Shown: positions 24,831 to 33,436, counted from the stretch's first letter. The stretch: DNA of 64,000 nt from Streptomyces albus subsp. chlorinus (GCF_013302895.1 NZ_VJOK01000001.1:5892671-5956670); one strand, 5' to 3'. Numbers and translations: made by a program. Notes: generated by a model not told the origin, from the letters alone.

Positions 24831-27167
24831 GTGAGCGGCGGGGTGTCGGCCGGCGGCAGCGTGCCGTCCGGTGGCCGAGGGCCGTCCGGTGGCCGGGCGC
24901 CGCTGCGGGTCGCCGTCATCGGGGGCGGTCCCGGGGGGCTCTACGCCGCCGCGCTGCTCAAGCGGCTGGACCCGGCCCGCGAGGTCACCGTCTTCGAACG
25001 GAACGCGCCCGAGGACACCTTCGGATTCGGCGTGGTCCTCTCCGACGAGACCGTCGGCGGCATCGAGAACGCCGACCCGGACGTCTACGGGACCCTCCGC
25101 CGGCACATGGTGCGCTGGGACGCCATCGACGTCGTCCACCGGGGCCGCACCCTGCGCTCCACGGGCCACGGGTTCGCCGCCGTGAGCCGCCGCACCCTGC
25201 TGTCCGTACTGCACGCCAGGTGCCGGGAGCTGGGCGTGCGGCTGGTGTTCCGCACCGAGGCGCCGCCCGCCGCCCGGCTGGCCCGCCACCACGATCTCGT
25301 CGTCGCCGCGGACGGTGTGCACAGCGCCACCCGCACCGCGCACGCCGAGGTCTTCCGCCCCACCGTCACCGCCCACCGGTGCCGCTACATCTGGCTGGCC
25401 GCCGACTTCGCGCTGGACGCCTTCCGGTTCGAGATCGCCGAGAGCCGGCACGGCCTCTTCCAGTTGCACGCCTACCCGTACGCACCCCGCGCCTCGACCG
25501 CCGTCGTCGAGGCCCGCGAAGAGGTGTGGCGGGCCGCCGGGCTGGACCGGATGGACGAGAGGGCCTGCGCGCGGTGGTGCGCCGGGCTCTTCCACGAGAC
25601 GCTGGGCGGCCGTCCGCTGCGCGGCAACAACTCGCAGTGGACCGCTTTCCGTACGGTCGCCACCGCGCGCTGGTCCCACGGTCGCGTCGTCCTGCTCGGA
25701 GACGCCGCGCACACGGCGCACTTCTCCATCGGCTCCGGCACCAAGCTGGCCGTCGAGGACGCCCTCGCGCTCGCCGCGTGCCTGCGCGAACAGCCCGATG
25801 TGCCCGGTGCGCTGGAGGCGTACGAGGCGGAGCGGCGGCCCGTCGTCCAGTCCACCCAGCGGGCCGCGCGGGCGAGCCTGACCTGGTTCGAGGAGCTGGC
25901 CGGGTACACCCGGCAGCCGCCCTACCGGTTCGCCTTCAATCTGCTGACCCGCAGCCGCCGGGTCACCCACGGCAACCTGCGGCTGCGCGATCCGGGCTTC
26001 GTCGCGGCGACCGAGCGGGAGGCGGGGATACCCGGCGGTACGCCGCCGATGTTCACCCCCTTCCGGCTGCGCCGGCTGACGCTGCGCAACCGGGTCGTGG
26101 TCTCCCCGATGGACATGTACAGGTCGCGGGACGGCGTGCCCGGCGACTTCCACCTCGTCCACCTGGGCGCGCGGGCACTGGGCGGCGCCGGGCTGACCAT
26201 GACGGAGATGGTGTGCGTCTCGGCGCGGGGCCGCATCACGCCCGGCTGCGCGGGGCTGTGGAACGACGTGCAGGAGGCGGCGTGGCGCCGCGTCACCGCG
26301 TTCGTGCACGCCCAGTCGCCGACGGCCGCGATCGGCCTCCAGCTGGGCCACTCCGGCCGCAAGGGGTCCACCAGGCTGATGTGGGAGGGGATCGACGACC
26401 CGCTGCCGGAGGGGAACTGGCCGCTGGTCGCGGCCTCGCCGCTGCCCTACCGCCCCGGGGTCAGCCAGGTACCGCACGAGCTGACGCGGGTGCAGCTGGC
26501 CGCGATCCGGGACCAGTTCACCGAGGCCGCGCGCCGTGCCGCCCGCGCGGGCTTCGACCTGCTGGAGCTGCACTGCGCCCACGGCTATCTGCTCTCGGGG
26601 TTCCTCTCCCCGCTGACCAACCGGCGCACCGACGCCTACGGCGGCTCGCTGACCGCCCGGCTGCGCTACCCCCTCGAAGTCTTCGACGCGGTACGCGAGG
26701 CGTGGCCCGCCGAGCGCCCCATGACCGTACGGATATCGGCCACCGACTGGGCCGAGGGCGGCACCACCGGGGAGGACGCGGTGCGGATCGCCGCCGCCTT
26801 CGCCGAGCACGGCGCGGACGCCCTCGACGTGTCCACCGGCCAGGTCGTCGCCCACGAGCGGCCCGACGTCGGCCGCTCCTACCAGACGCCCTACGCCGAT
26901 CGCATCCGCAACGCCCTGGGCGTCCCCGTCATCGCGGTCGGCGCCGTCTCCTCCTGGGACGACGTGAACTCGCTCGTGCTGGCCGGCCGCGCCGACCTGT
27001 GCGCCCTGGCCCGGCCGCACCTGTACGACCCGCACTGGACGCTGCACGCGGCGGCCGAGCAGGGGTACGAGGGGCCGGGCGCACCGTGGCCCGAGCCGTA
27101 CCGGGCGGGCAGCCGCCGGCCGCCGGCCGGCCGCACGGACGCGCCCAAGCCCCGCCTCGCCCTCTGA
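24831..27167 (+). CDS. 2-Aminobenzoyl-CoA monooxygenase/reductase-type fusion (or salicylyl-CoA 5-hydroxylase)
   Basis: A 778-residue two-domain flavoprotein. Residues 20-380 are an FAD monooxygenase: dinucleotide motif VIGGGPGGLYAAAL, DG-motif LVVAADGVHSATR, and GDAAHTAHFSIGSGTKLAVEDA. Residues 400-760 are an old-yellow-enzyme barrel: MFTPFRLRRLTLRNRVVVSPM, LQLGHSGRKG, ELHCAHGYLLSGFLSPLTNRRTDAYGGS, and VIAVGAVSSWDDVN. This fusion and size match the 2-aminobenzoyl-CoA monooxygenase/reductase described in Azoarcus, which hydroxylates and then reduces the ring; databases also name relatives salicylyl-CoA 5-hydroxylase. A neighbouring CoA ligase, acyl-CoA dehydrogenase and RidA favour the aminobenzoate assignment. 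GGGGAGGGG precedes the GTG start. Confidence 0.8.
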   Translation: MSGGVSAGGSVPSGGRGPSGGRAPLRVAVIGGGPGGLYAAALLKRLDPAREVTVFERNAPEDTFGFGVVLSDETVGGIENADPDVYGTLRRHMVRWDAIDVVHRGRTLRSTGHGFAAVSRRTLLSVLHARCRELGVRLVFRTEAPPAARLARHHDLVVAADGVHSATRTAHAEVFRPTVTAHRCRYIWLAADFALDAFRFEIAESRHGLFQLHAYPYAPRASTAVVEAREEVWRAAGLDRMDERACARWCAGLFHETLGGRPLRGNNSQWTAFRTVATARWSHGRVVLLGDAAHTAHFSIGSGTKLAVEDALALAACLREQPDVPGALEAYEAERRPVVQSTQRAARASLTWFEELAGYTRQPPYRFAFNLLTRSRRVTHGNLRLRDPGFVAATEREAGIPGGTPPMFTPFRLRRLTLRNRVVVSPMDMYRSRDGVPGDFHLVHLGARALGGAGLTMTEMVCVSARGRITPGCAGLWNDVQEAAWRRVTAFVHAQSPTAAIGLQLGHSGRKGSTRLMWEGIDDPLPEGNWPLVAASPLPYRPGVSQVPHELTRVQLAAIRDQFTEAARRAARAGFDLLELHCAHGYLLSGFLSPLTNRRTDAYGGSLTARLRYPLEVFDAVREAWPAERPMTVRISATDWAEGGTTGEDAVRIAAAFAEHGADALDVSTGQVVAHERPDVGRSYQTPYADRIRNALGVPVIAVGAVSSWDDVNSLVLAGRADLCALARPHLYDPHWTLHAAAEQGYEGPGAPWPEPYRAGSRRPPAGRTDAPKPRLAL

Positions 27168-27178
27168 CCGGGCGCGGG

Positions 27179-27204
27179 CCGGCCCCGCCGGAGGACGGGG
27201 CCGG
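27179..27204 (+). terminator. Hairpin after the monooxygenase/reductase gene
   Basis: CCGGCCCCG and CGGGGCCGG form a perfect 9-bp stem with an 8-base loop, 12 bases after the stop codon. Its position suits an intrinsic terminator; no U-tract follows. Confidence 0.5.
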
Positions 27205-27219
27205 GGCGCAGGCGCGGCA

Positions 27220-27350
27220 CGGGCCGACCACCCGGTATGCGACGACCCGGTATGCGGGGCCCCGGTACGTCGCCCGGCCAGGTGCCCCCCCGGCCAGGTG
27301 CCCCCGGGCAGGTGCGCCCCCGGGCAGGTGCCGCCCCGCCCTCCGCCCCG
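27220..27350. repeat. Degenerate short direct repeats between genes
   Basis: Two copies of ACCCGGTATGCG lie near 27230-27255, followed by four imperfect copies of a roughly 20-base GCCAGGTGCCCCC-type unit. The stretch separates the fusion gene from the DUF3099 gene and holds no coding region. Confidence 0.55.
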
Positions 27351-27416
27351 CCTGACGCGCCGCCCGGTCCGCCGTACCGTGGAAGTGTGTCCGCACGGAA
27401 GGCGGGACGGTGAACC

Positions 27417-27692
27417 ATGTACGCACGCAGGCGGCGGCGGTACTTCGCGCTGATGGCGGTCTGCCTGGTGCTGTTCGTCAGCGCCTGGGCGTTCGTGCGG
27501 CTGTGGTCGGTGCCCGCGGCCATCGGGATGTGCGCGGTGGCCATGGTCATCCCGCCGTTCGCCGCGATCATCGGCAACCGCCGCGAGCCCGACGACCGCT
27601 GGTGGGACGAGCCGCCCCCGGACCGCTCCGCCGGCACCCCCGGCGAGGGAGCGGACGGGGAGGGAGCGGACCGGGAGCGCGGGCGCCGCTGA
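27417..27692 (+). CDS. DUF3099 small membrane protein
   Basis: A 91-residue protein with a basic N-terminus (MYARRRRRYF), two adjacent hydrophobic helices (FALMAVCLVLFVSAWAFVRL and VPAAIGMCAVAMVIPPFAAIIG) and the conserved NRREPDDRWWDEP tail of the DUF3099 family of actinobacteria. The last 20 residues are Gly/Glu/Arg-rich. Function unknown. It sits inside the aromatic acyl-CoA block, convergent with the PaaX-like gene, and is probably unrelated to that pathway. Confidence 0.8.
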   Translation: MYARRRRRYFALMAVCLVLFVSAWAFVRLWSVPAAIGMCAVAMVIPPFAAIIGNRREPDDRWWDEPPPDRSAGTPGEGADGEGADRERGRR

Positions 27693-27711
27693 GCCGCCGC
27701 GGCCTGGGACG

Positions 27712-28605
27712 TCACCGGCCCAGCGCGCGCGTGCACTCCTCGCGCACATAGGCGAACCCCGCGTCGCGCAGTCTCTCGTGCAGGGCGAAGAAGACCTTGG
27801 CCGCGCGTTCGCCGGGCCACCGCTTGGGCAGCAGAGCCGGCGGCAGCCCGGGATCCGCGTAGGGGAGGCGGCGCCAGGCGTCCAGGGCCGGCAGGTAGTC
27901 GCGGTAGGCGGCCTCGGGCGGGGTGCTGGTCCGCCGCGTCCAGCGGCGCAGCACCGGATCGTGCGCGGCCAGGAAAGCGCGGTGCCGTTCGGCGAGTTCG
28001 TCCAGGTCCCACCAGCGGGCCACCGTCCGCGCGGTCGGGGCGAACCCGGTGTGCTCGCCCCGGAAGAGGTCGACGTAGGGGGCCAGTCCGAGCCGGTCCA
28101 GGGTGTGCCGGGTCTCCTCCTCCAGATGGGAGGGGGCGATCCAGACGCCGGGAGCGGCGTTGCCGAAGCCGAGCCGGCTCAGCCGCGACCGCAGCACGTG
28201 CCGCCGGTCGCGTTCGCTCTCGGGAACGGAGAAGACGGCCAGCAGCCAGCTGCCGTCCGGCTCGGGGCGGGTGTAGATGCGCCGGTCCCCGTCCGCGAGG
28301 AGCTGCGCGGCGGCGGGCGAGGGGCGGTAGGCGGCCACCTTGCTCCCGGGCCGGTCGGCGGTCAGCAGCCCGCGCCGCTTGAGCCGGGAGACGGCCGAGC
28401 GCACCGACGGGGCGTCCACCCCCACGGTCTTCAGCAGCCGGATGAGGGCCGCGACGGGGACGGTGCCTGCGGCCTCCACGTCGCGCCCGTAGGCGCCGTA
28501 GAAGGTGAGGATGAGGGAGCCGGGGGAGGACCTGGGCTGCGGGCTCCCCGAGGTCCCGACGACCCGGGCGAGCTGCGACGACGCGTTCTGTACCACGTGC
28601 GTCAC
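27712..28605 (-). CDS. PaaX-family transcriptional repressor
   Basis: A 297-residue regulator of the PaaX type. The winged helix near the N-terminus reads GSLILTFYGAYGRD through ALIRLLKTVGVDAPSVRSAVSRLKRRGLLTA, followed by the middle domain with SWLLAVFSVPESERDRRHVLRSRLSRLGFG and a C-terminal domain with YRDYLPALDAWRRLPYADPGLPPALLP. PaaX proteins respond to aryl-CoA thioesters such as phenylacetyl-CoA. Here the GTG start overlaps the stop of the aryl-CoA ligase gene by four bases, so the regulator is cotranslated with the enzyme that would make its ligand. A palindrome between the -35 and -10 boxes of the ligase promoter is a candidate operator. Confidence 0.85.
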   Translation of the reverse strand: MTHVVQNASSQLARVVGTSGSPQPRSSPGSLILTFYGAYGRDVEAAGTVPVAALIRLLKTVGVDAPSVRSAVSRLKRRGLLTADRPGSKVAAYRPSPAAAQLLADGDRRIYTRPEPDGSWLLAVFSVPESERDRRHVLRSRLSRLGFGNAAPGVWIAPSHLEEETRHTLDRLGLAPYVDLFRGEHTGFAPTARTVARWWDLDELAERHRAFLAAHDPVLRRWTRRTSTPPEAAYRDYLPALDAWRRLPYADPGLPPALLPKRWPGERAAKVFFALHERLRDAGFAYVREECTRALGR

Positions 28606-30344
28606 TCTAGATCCGCCTCGGGGCGTGCCCGGGGGGATTCCGCCTGTGATCCGTACGACTCCCGCAGCCGGTGGCGCTGGAGCTTGCCGGTGGGGGTGCG
28701 GGGCAGGGCGGTCGCGAAGACGACCTCGCGCGGACACTTGTACGGGGCCAGTTCGGCGCGGACGAACCTCCGCAGCCGCTCGCCCAACTCCTCGCCCCCC
28801 GCCACTCCTGGCGCCGGGACCACATGGGCCACCACCACCTGGCCCCGCCGCTCGTCGGGGCGGCCCACCACGGCCGCCTCCGCCACGTCCGGGTGGCGCA
28901 GCAGCACCTCCTCGACCTCGGGACCGGCGATGTTGCAGCCCGCGGAGACGATCATGTCGTCGGCGCGTGCGACGTAACGGAAGTAGCCCTCCTCGTCCCG
29001 CACATAGGTATCCCCGGTCAGGTTCCAGCCCTCGCGCACGTAGACACGCTGCCGCTCGTCCGCCAGGTAGCGGCAGCCGACCGGGCCCCGGACGGCCAGC
29101 AGTCCCGGGGTGCCGTCCGGGACCGGCACCAGCCTCCCCGCGTCGTCCTCGGCGACGATCCGCGCCTCGTAGCCCGGGACCGGCACGCCGGTGCGGCCGG
29201 GCCGGACCGCCTCGTCCGGTGCGGAGAGGAAGATGTGGAGCATCTCGGTGGCGCCGATGCCGTCGATGATCCGCAGCCCCGTCCGCGCGAACCAGGCCCG
29301 CCAGGTCGCGGCGGGCAGGTGCTCGCCGGCCGAGACGCAGCGGCGCAGCGACGACAGGTCGCAGGAGGTGTCCTCCAGCCGCGCCAGCATGGCCCGGTAG
29401 GCGGTGGGCGCCGTGAACAGCACCGAGACGCGGTGGGTGCCGATCACCTCCAGGGTCCGCTCCGCTCCGCTCCACTGCTCCAGCAGCGCGGAGGCGCCCG
29501 CGCGCAGCGGGAAGACCACCAGTCCGCCGAGGCCGAAGGTGAAGCCCAGCGGCGGGGTGCCCGCGAACACGTCGTCCCGGCGCGGGCGCAGCACGCGGGC
29601 CGCGAAGGTGTCGGCGACGGCCAGCACGTCGCGGTGGAAGTGCGCACAGCCCTTGGGCGCTCCGGTGGTGCCCGAGGTGAACGCGATCAGCGCCACGTCG
29701 TCCGCCGCCGTCGGCACCGCCGCGAACCGGTCCGGCTTGCCCTCGGCCACCCGCAGCACATCGGACGTGCCGCCCGCGCCGAACAGCCCGGTGCGCAGTC
29801 CGGGCACCCGGGCCCTGGCCAGTTCGCCGGCCGAGCGGACGTCGCACAGGGCGTGGGAGACCCGCGCGATGCGGCAGATGGCGGCCAGTTCGCGGGCCCG
29901 CTGCGCCGCCAGCACCGTCACCGCGACGGCACCCGCCTTCATCACCGCGAGCCAGCAGGCGGCCAGCTGGGGGCTGGTGGGCCCGCGCAGGAGGACCCGG
30001 TTGCCGGGGACGACACCCATCTCGTCCCGCAGGACGTGGGCCAGCCGGTCCACCTGGGAGCGCAGTTGCCCGTAGGTCCACAGGCCGCGCGGCGACGGCG
30101 CACCGGTGGTGGAGGGCACGCCGCCGAAGTGGAAGGCCGGGCGGTCCGGGCCCAGCCGTTCGGCCGTGCGGTCCACGAGTTCCACGCCGCAGTTGAGGCG
30201 CGGGGGGTAGTGCAGGGCGGGATCGTCCAGGAGGATGTCGGGCCACTGGTCCGGGGGCGGAAGGTGGTCCCGGGCGAAGGTGTCCACGTGTGCGGTGCCG
30301 CCGTGTGCCGACGGAGTCGATGACGCGGATGGAGTCGGGCTCAT
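28602..30344 (-). CDS. Aryl-CoA ligase, 2-aminobenzoate/benzoate-CoA ligase type
   Basis: A 580-residue ANL-superfamily ligase. The P-loop ALIAFTSGTTGAPKG, the adenine motif IDGIGATEMLHIF and the C-terminal GWNLTGDTYVRDEEGYFRYVARADDMI and PRTPTGKLQR motifs are all intact. The N-terminus (FARDHLPPPDQWPDILLD, LHYPPRLNCGVELVDR) is the form I associate with 2-aminobenzoate-CoA and related benzoate-CoA ligases. It would activate the aromatic acid to its CoA ester for the fusion monooxygenase/reductase. GAGGGGG precedes the ATG. The first 20 residues are a Ser/Pro-rich tail. Benzoate or salicylate are alternative substrates. Confidence 0.8.
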   Translation of the reverse strand: MSPTPSASSTPSAHGGTAHVDTFARDHLPPPDQWPDILLDDPALHYPPRLNCGVELVDRTAERLGPDRPAFHFGGVPSTTGAPSPRGLWTYGQLRSQVDRLAHVLRDEMGVVPGNRVLLRGPTSPQLAACWLAVMKAGAVAVTVLAAQRARELAAICRIARVSHALCDVRSAGELARARVPGLRTGLFGAGGTSDVLRVAEGKPDRFAAVPTAADDVALIAFTSGTTGAPKGCAHFHRDVLAVADTFAARVLRPRRDDVFAGTPPLGFTFGLGGLVVFPLRAGASALLEQWSGAERTLEVIGTHRVSVLFTAPTAYRAMLARLEDTSCDLSSLRRCVSAGEHLPAATWRAWFARTGLRIIDGIGATEMLHIFLSAPDEAVRPGRTGVPVPGYEARIVAEDDAGRLVPVPDGTPGLLAVRGPVGCRYLADERQRVYVREGWNLTGDTYVRDEEGYFRYVARADDMIVSAGCNIAGPEVEEVLLRHPDVAEAAVVGRPDERRGQVVVAHVVPAPGVAGGEELGERLRRFVRAELAPYKCPREVVFATALPRTPTGKLQRHRLRESYGSQAESPRARPEADLE

Positions 30345-30431
30345 GACCGGTCTACCCCCTCGCGGGCGGCATGGGAGGACGGCGGTGCCGGTGCGGCACC
30401 GGTCGCGGCGCCGGTGTGGCGAGTGGCGTTG

Positions 30432-30459
30432 AGCGTATCGTCATGGTGACGGCAGTCAA
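30432..30459 (-). promoter_or_regulatory. Ligase promoter with internal palindrome
   Basis: On the minus strand TTGACT (30454-30459) and TACGCT (30432-30437) are 16 bases apart. The spacer is filled by the perfect palindrome CGTCA-CCA-TGACG (30439-30451). A repressor bound there would block the ligase-paaX operon; the coencoded PaaX-type protein is the obvious candidate. The acyl-CoA dehydrogenase gene starts 108 bases away in the other direction. Confidence 0.5.
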
Positions 30460-30566
30460 TGGTCCGCGATAGACAAGAGGCCGAGACCGACTCCAGGAGC
30501 ACGCCGGACAGCGCGGTCCGCGCCGCGGACCGGATCCGTGCGCGGCCCGCGCCGAGGGGAGACGCC

Positions 30567-32064
30567 ATGTCCGCCACCGCACCGAAGCCGCCACCGTCCC
30601 CGCGGACCTCGCCACCCCCGTGGACGTCCTCACCCCCGGGAACCTCCTCGCCCCCGCCGGCCGCCCCGCCCCCGGAACCGGCGTTCGCGCTCACCCCCGG
30701 ACAGCGGGAATGGTGCGCCCGGTTGCGGACGCTGGGGGCCGAACGGCTGCGCCCGCTCGCGGAGTCGGGCGAGCCCGGACGCGTCAACCGGCCCCTGCTG
30801 CGCGCGCTGGGCAAGCTGGGCCCTGCTCGCCCGTGCGGTCCCCGACCCGCACCCGGACCGCCCCGACCCGCACCCGGATCGCTTGGACCGCCCCGACCCG
30901 CACCCGGACCGCTCCCGCCGCCCCGACGAGCAAGGCCGCCCCCGCCGCCCGGACGACCACAACGACCCGGACCGCCCCGTCCGCACCGGCGCCCCGGACG
31001 GGACCGACCGCCGCACTCGTCCCGCCCCGCGCACGAGTGCGCTCGAACTGTGCCTCCTGCGCGAGTCGTTGGCCTACTCCTGTCCGGAGGCCGAGACCGC
31101 CCTCGCCCTCCAGGGGCTCGGCGCCGGGCCCGTCGCGGACGCCGGTACCGAGCGGCAGCGCGCCCGCTGGCTGCCCGAGGCCGCGGCCGGACGCGCGGTG
31201 GCGGCCTTCGCGCTGAGCGAGCCGGGAGCGGGCAGCGACGCCGCCGCCCTCGCGCTGCGCGCCGAACCGGAGGCCGGCGGCGGAGCCCGGCGCTGGCGGC
31301 TGACCGGGACCAAGACGTGGATCTCCAACGCGCCCTGGGCCGACTTCTACACCGTGTTCGCCCGCACCGGTCCGGACCCCGGCCCGCGCGGCGTCACCGC
31401 CTTCCTCGTCCCCGCCGACCGCCCCGGCCTGAGCGGGGAACCGCTCGACATGCTCGCGCCGCACGCCCTGGGAACCCTCACCTTCGACGGCGTACCCGTC
31501 ACCGGCGACGACCTGCTCGGCGAGCCCGGACACGGCTTCGGCGTGGCCATGCGCACCCTCAACCTCTTCCGGCCCAGCGTGGGGGCGTTCGCCGTCGGCA
31601 TGGCGCAGGCGGCGCTGGACGCCTCCCTCGCCCATGCCGCCGAGCGGCCCGCCTTCGGCGGCGTCCTGCGCGACCTCCAGTCCGTCTCCCACCAGTTGGC
31701 GGAGATGGCCACCCGTACGGAGGCCGCGCGGCTGCTGGTGTACGCGGCGGCCTGCGCGTACGACGGCAGCGGCGGCACGGGCCGCGACCTCCCGCGCCGC
31801 GCCGCGATGGCCAAGCTGCTGGCCACCGAGACCGCGCAGTACGTGGTGGACGCCGCCGTCCAGATCCACGGCGCGGCGGCCCTCCGCCGGGGGCATCTCC
31901 TCGAACACCTCTACAGGGAGGTGCGCGCGCCGCGCATCTACGAGGGAGCGAGCGAAGTGCAGCGGTCGCTCATCGCGAGAGAGCTGTTCAAGCAGCTCCA
32001 CGAGGAGCGGGCCGCCGTGCGGACACCGCCCCCGCCCAGCACGAAGGGGAGCAGCACCGCATGA
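30567..32064 (+). pseudogene. Acyl-CoA dehydrogenase, one-base frameshift
   Basis: Behind GAGGGGAG, the ATG at 30567 opens a frame encoding a Pro-rich leader and the dehydrogenase N-terminus (LTPGQREWCARLRTLGAERLRPLAE), but after LLRALGKLG the frame goes out of phase. Deleting one base of GGGCCC at 30818-30823 rejoins it to LLARAVP and the rest: the FAD/substrate segments AAFALSEPGAGSDAAAL and KTWISNAPWADFYTVFART, and the C-terminal QIHGAAALRRGHLLEHLYREVRAPRIYEGASEVQ with the catalytic Glu. The corrected protein has 498 residues, including an unusual insertion of PDPHPDR-type repeats. As in the mmuM gene, a single extra base at a GGGCCC site is the only lesion. It overlaps the RidA gene by four bases. 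Confidence 0.8.
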
Positions 32065-32744
32065 CACCCTCCGCCCCCGACGGCCCGCCCTCTGAGGACC
32101 CGCCGCATGATGACTCCCGGCCAGGCGGCCCCCGTCCGCGAACCTCCCGTCCCGCCGACTCCGGTCCGGACGACTCCCGTTCTGACAGCACCTGTCCGGA
32201 CGACTCCCGTTCTGACAGCACCTGTCCGGACGCCTCCCGTTCTGACAGCACCTGTCCCCAAGGCACCTGTCCCCAGGGCGCTCGTCCGCAAGACGCCCGC
32301 TCGCAGGGCTCCCGTCCCAACGGCGGCGCTCCCGTGAGCGGGTGCCGTCTGCGGCGCGTCAACCCGCCCGCGCTCTCCCCGCCGCGCGGCTTCTCGCACG
32401 CGGTGACGGCCGCCGCCGGCTCCCGGCTGGTCTTCCTCGCGGGGCAGACGGCGCTGGACGGTGCGGGCCGGGTGGCGGCGGACACGCTGCCCGGTCAGTT
32501 CCGCCTCGCCCTGGGCAATCTGCTGGCCGCCCTCACCGACTGCGGCGGCACCCCGGCCGACCTCGCGCGTGTCACCGTCTACACCACCGATGTCGCCGCC
32601 TACCGCCACCACGCCCCCGAACTCGGCCGGATCTGGCGGGAGCTGGCGGGTCGCGACTATCCGGCGATGGCGGTCATCGGCGCGGTACGGCTGTGGGACG
32701 AGGACGCCCGCATCGAACTGGACGGCATCGCGGTGCTGCCCTGA
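32061..32744 (+). CDS. RidA/YjgF-family enamine/imine deaminase with repeat-rich N-terminus
   Basis: The C-terminal 130 residues form a RidA domain: RRVNPPALSPPRGFSHAVTAAAGSRLVFLAGQTALDG, LGNLLAALTDCGG, VTVYTTDV, MAVIGAVRLWDEDARIELDGIAVLP. The usual Arg of the active site appears replaced near AVRLWDEDARIEL, so substrate range is uncertain. The frame from ATG 32061 overlaps the dehydrogenase stop by four bases but adds about 90 low-complexity residues with three DDSRSDSTCP repeats; the GTG at 32334 would give a normal 136-residue RidA and may be the true start. RidA proteins hydrolyse enamines to ketones, which suits a dearomatised aminocyclohexene-CoA intermediate. Confidence 0.75.
   Translation: MTPSAPDGPPSEDPPHDDSRPGGPRPRTSRPADSGPDDSRSDSTCPDDSRSDSTCPDASRSDSTCPQGTCPQGARPQDARSQGSRPNGGAPVSGCRLRRVNPPALSPPRGFSHAVTAAAGSRLVFLAGQTALDGAGRVAADTLPGQFRLALGNLLAALTDCGGTPADLARVTVYTTDVAAYRHHAPELGRIWRELAGRDYPAMAVIGAVRLWDEDARIELDGIAVLP
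32164..32253. repeat. Three 30-bp tandem repeats in the RidA gene
   Basis: Units at 32164-32193, 32194-32223 and 32224-32253 begin GTCCGGACGACTCCCG; the first two are identical and the third differs by one base. They encode decapeptides ending in STCP. The near identity shows recent expansion. Confidence 0.85.
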
Positions 32745-32801
32745 ACGGCCGCCTTCGGCCCCCGGCGTCCCTCGGCCGTCCTCGGCCGCCCCCCGATCCC
32801 G

Positions 32802-33368
32802 TCAGGGATCTTCCCGTGCGGCACGGCGGCGCCGGTGGGCGGCGACCCGTGCGCGGGTGGCGCAGGCCCGGGAGCAGTACCGCCGTGCGGCTCCCGGGCC
32901 GCCGCCCAGATAGAGCCGGCGGCAGCCGGGGGCCGCGCACACGCCCCAGGCCACACCGCCGCGCTCGCTCAGCAGCCGGGCGAGGGCCAGCGCGCTGCCC
33001 GCCGTGAACCAGTCGGCCCAGCCCGCGTCGTCGCCCCGGTCCACGTGCAGATGCCAGGCGTGGCCGTCGTGCCTGCTCAGCCGGGGGCGGGCGCCGCAGC
33101 GCTCCAGCAGCGCGTTGAGCGCGCCGGCCGCCCGGTCGGTGTCGCTCTCGGCAAGTACGCGGTCGGTCAGTTCGACGACGGCACTCCGCAGGGCCTCCGC
33201 CTCCGCGGCGGTGAGGCTCGCCAGGTCCCGTTCGGTCTCCCCGTGCCGCGCCAGTACGGCGGCCAGCCCGTCCCGGGACAGCGCGGGATCGTCCCGTACG
33301 GCGTTCGCCAGCTCGATCAGCCGCTCACCGGGCCGGAACCCCCCTGGGGGCTGTGCGTCCTCCTTCAC
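32802..33368 (-). CDS. CGNR zinc-finger regulator
   Basis: A 188-residue ABATE/CGNR protein. The N-terminal stress-like domain (LIELANAVRDDPALSRDGLAAVLARHG) is followed by the C-terminal zinc finger CAAPGCRRLYLGGGPGAARRYCSRACATRARVAAHR, where CAAPGC and CSRAC supply the four cysteines. These proteins are presumed DNA-binding regulators. An in-frame ATG at 33377 lies inside a perfect TATAAT box (minus strand, 33376-33381), so it cannot be transcribed from that promoter. The GTG at 33368 is exactly eight bases beyond the box and would be leaderless, which is why I prefer it. A large palindrome covers this promoter and separates it from the divergent MFS gene. Confidence 0.8.
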   Translation of the reverse strand: MKEDAQPPGGFRPGERLIELANAVRDDPALSRDGLAAVLARHGETERDLASLTAAEAEALRSAVVELTDRVLAESDTDRAAGALNALLERCGARPRLSRHDGHAWHLHVDRGDDAGWADWFTAGSALALARLLSERGGVAWGVCAAPGCRRLYLGGGPGAARRYCSRACATRARVAAHRRRRAAREDP

Positions 33369-33397
33369 GTAACGCATTATATGGATAAGGCGTTACG
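33368..33397. promoter_or_regulatory. 30-bp palindromic operator between CGNR regulator and MFS gene
   Basis: CGTAACGC-a-TTAT (33368-33380) is mirrored by ATAA-g-GCGTTACG (33385-33397) around ATGG: 12 of 13 positions pair. The minus-strand TATAAT of the regulator lies within it. The geometry is that of an autoregulatory operator that would also control the divergent exporter. Confidence 0.7.
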
Positions 33398-33436
33398 ACG
33401 GCACGCCCGACGGGGAGCCGGACGGGAGGGACGGTG

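Noticed and set aside
30538..30820. Arg/Pro-rich N-terminus of the acyl-CoA dehydrogenase in the downstream frame
   Set aside because: It is the out-of-frame reading caused by the one-base shift; the true N-terminus is in the frame starting at 30567.
32164..32253. Three 30-bp direct repeats that could suggest a CRISPR array
   Set aside because: The units are contiguous with no spacers, lie in frame inside the RidA gene and encode a decapeptide repeat; no cas gene is nearby.
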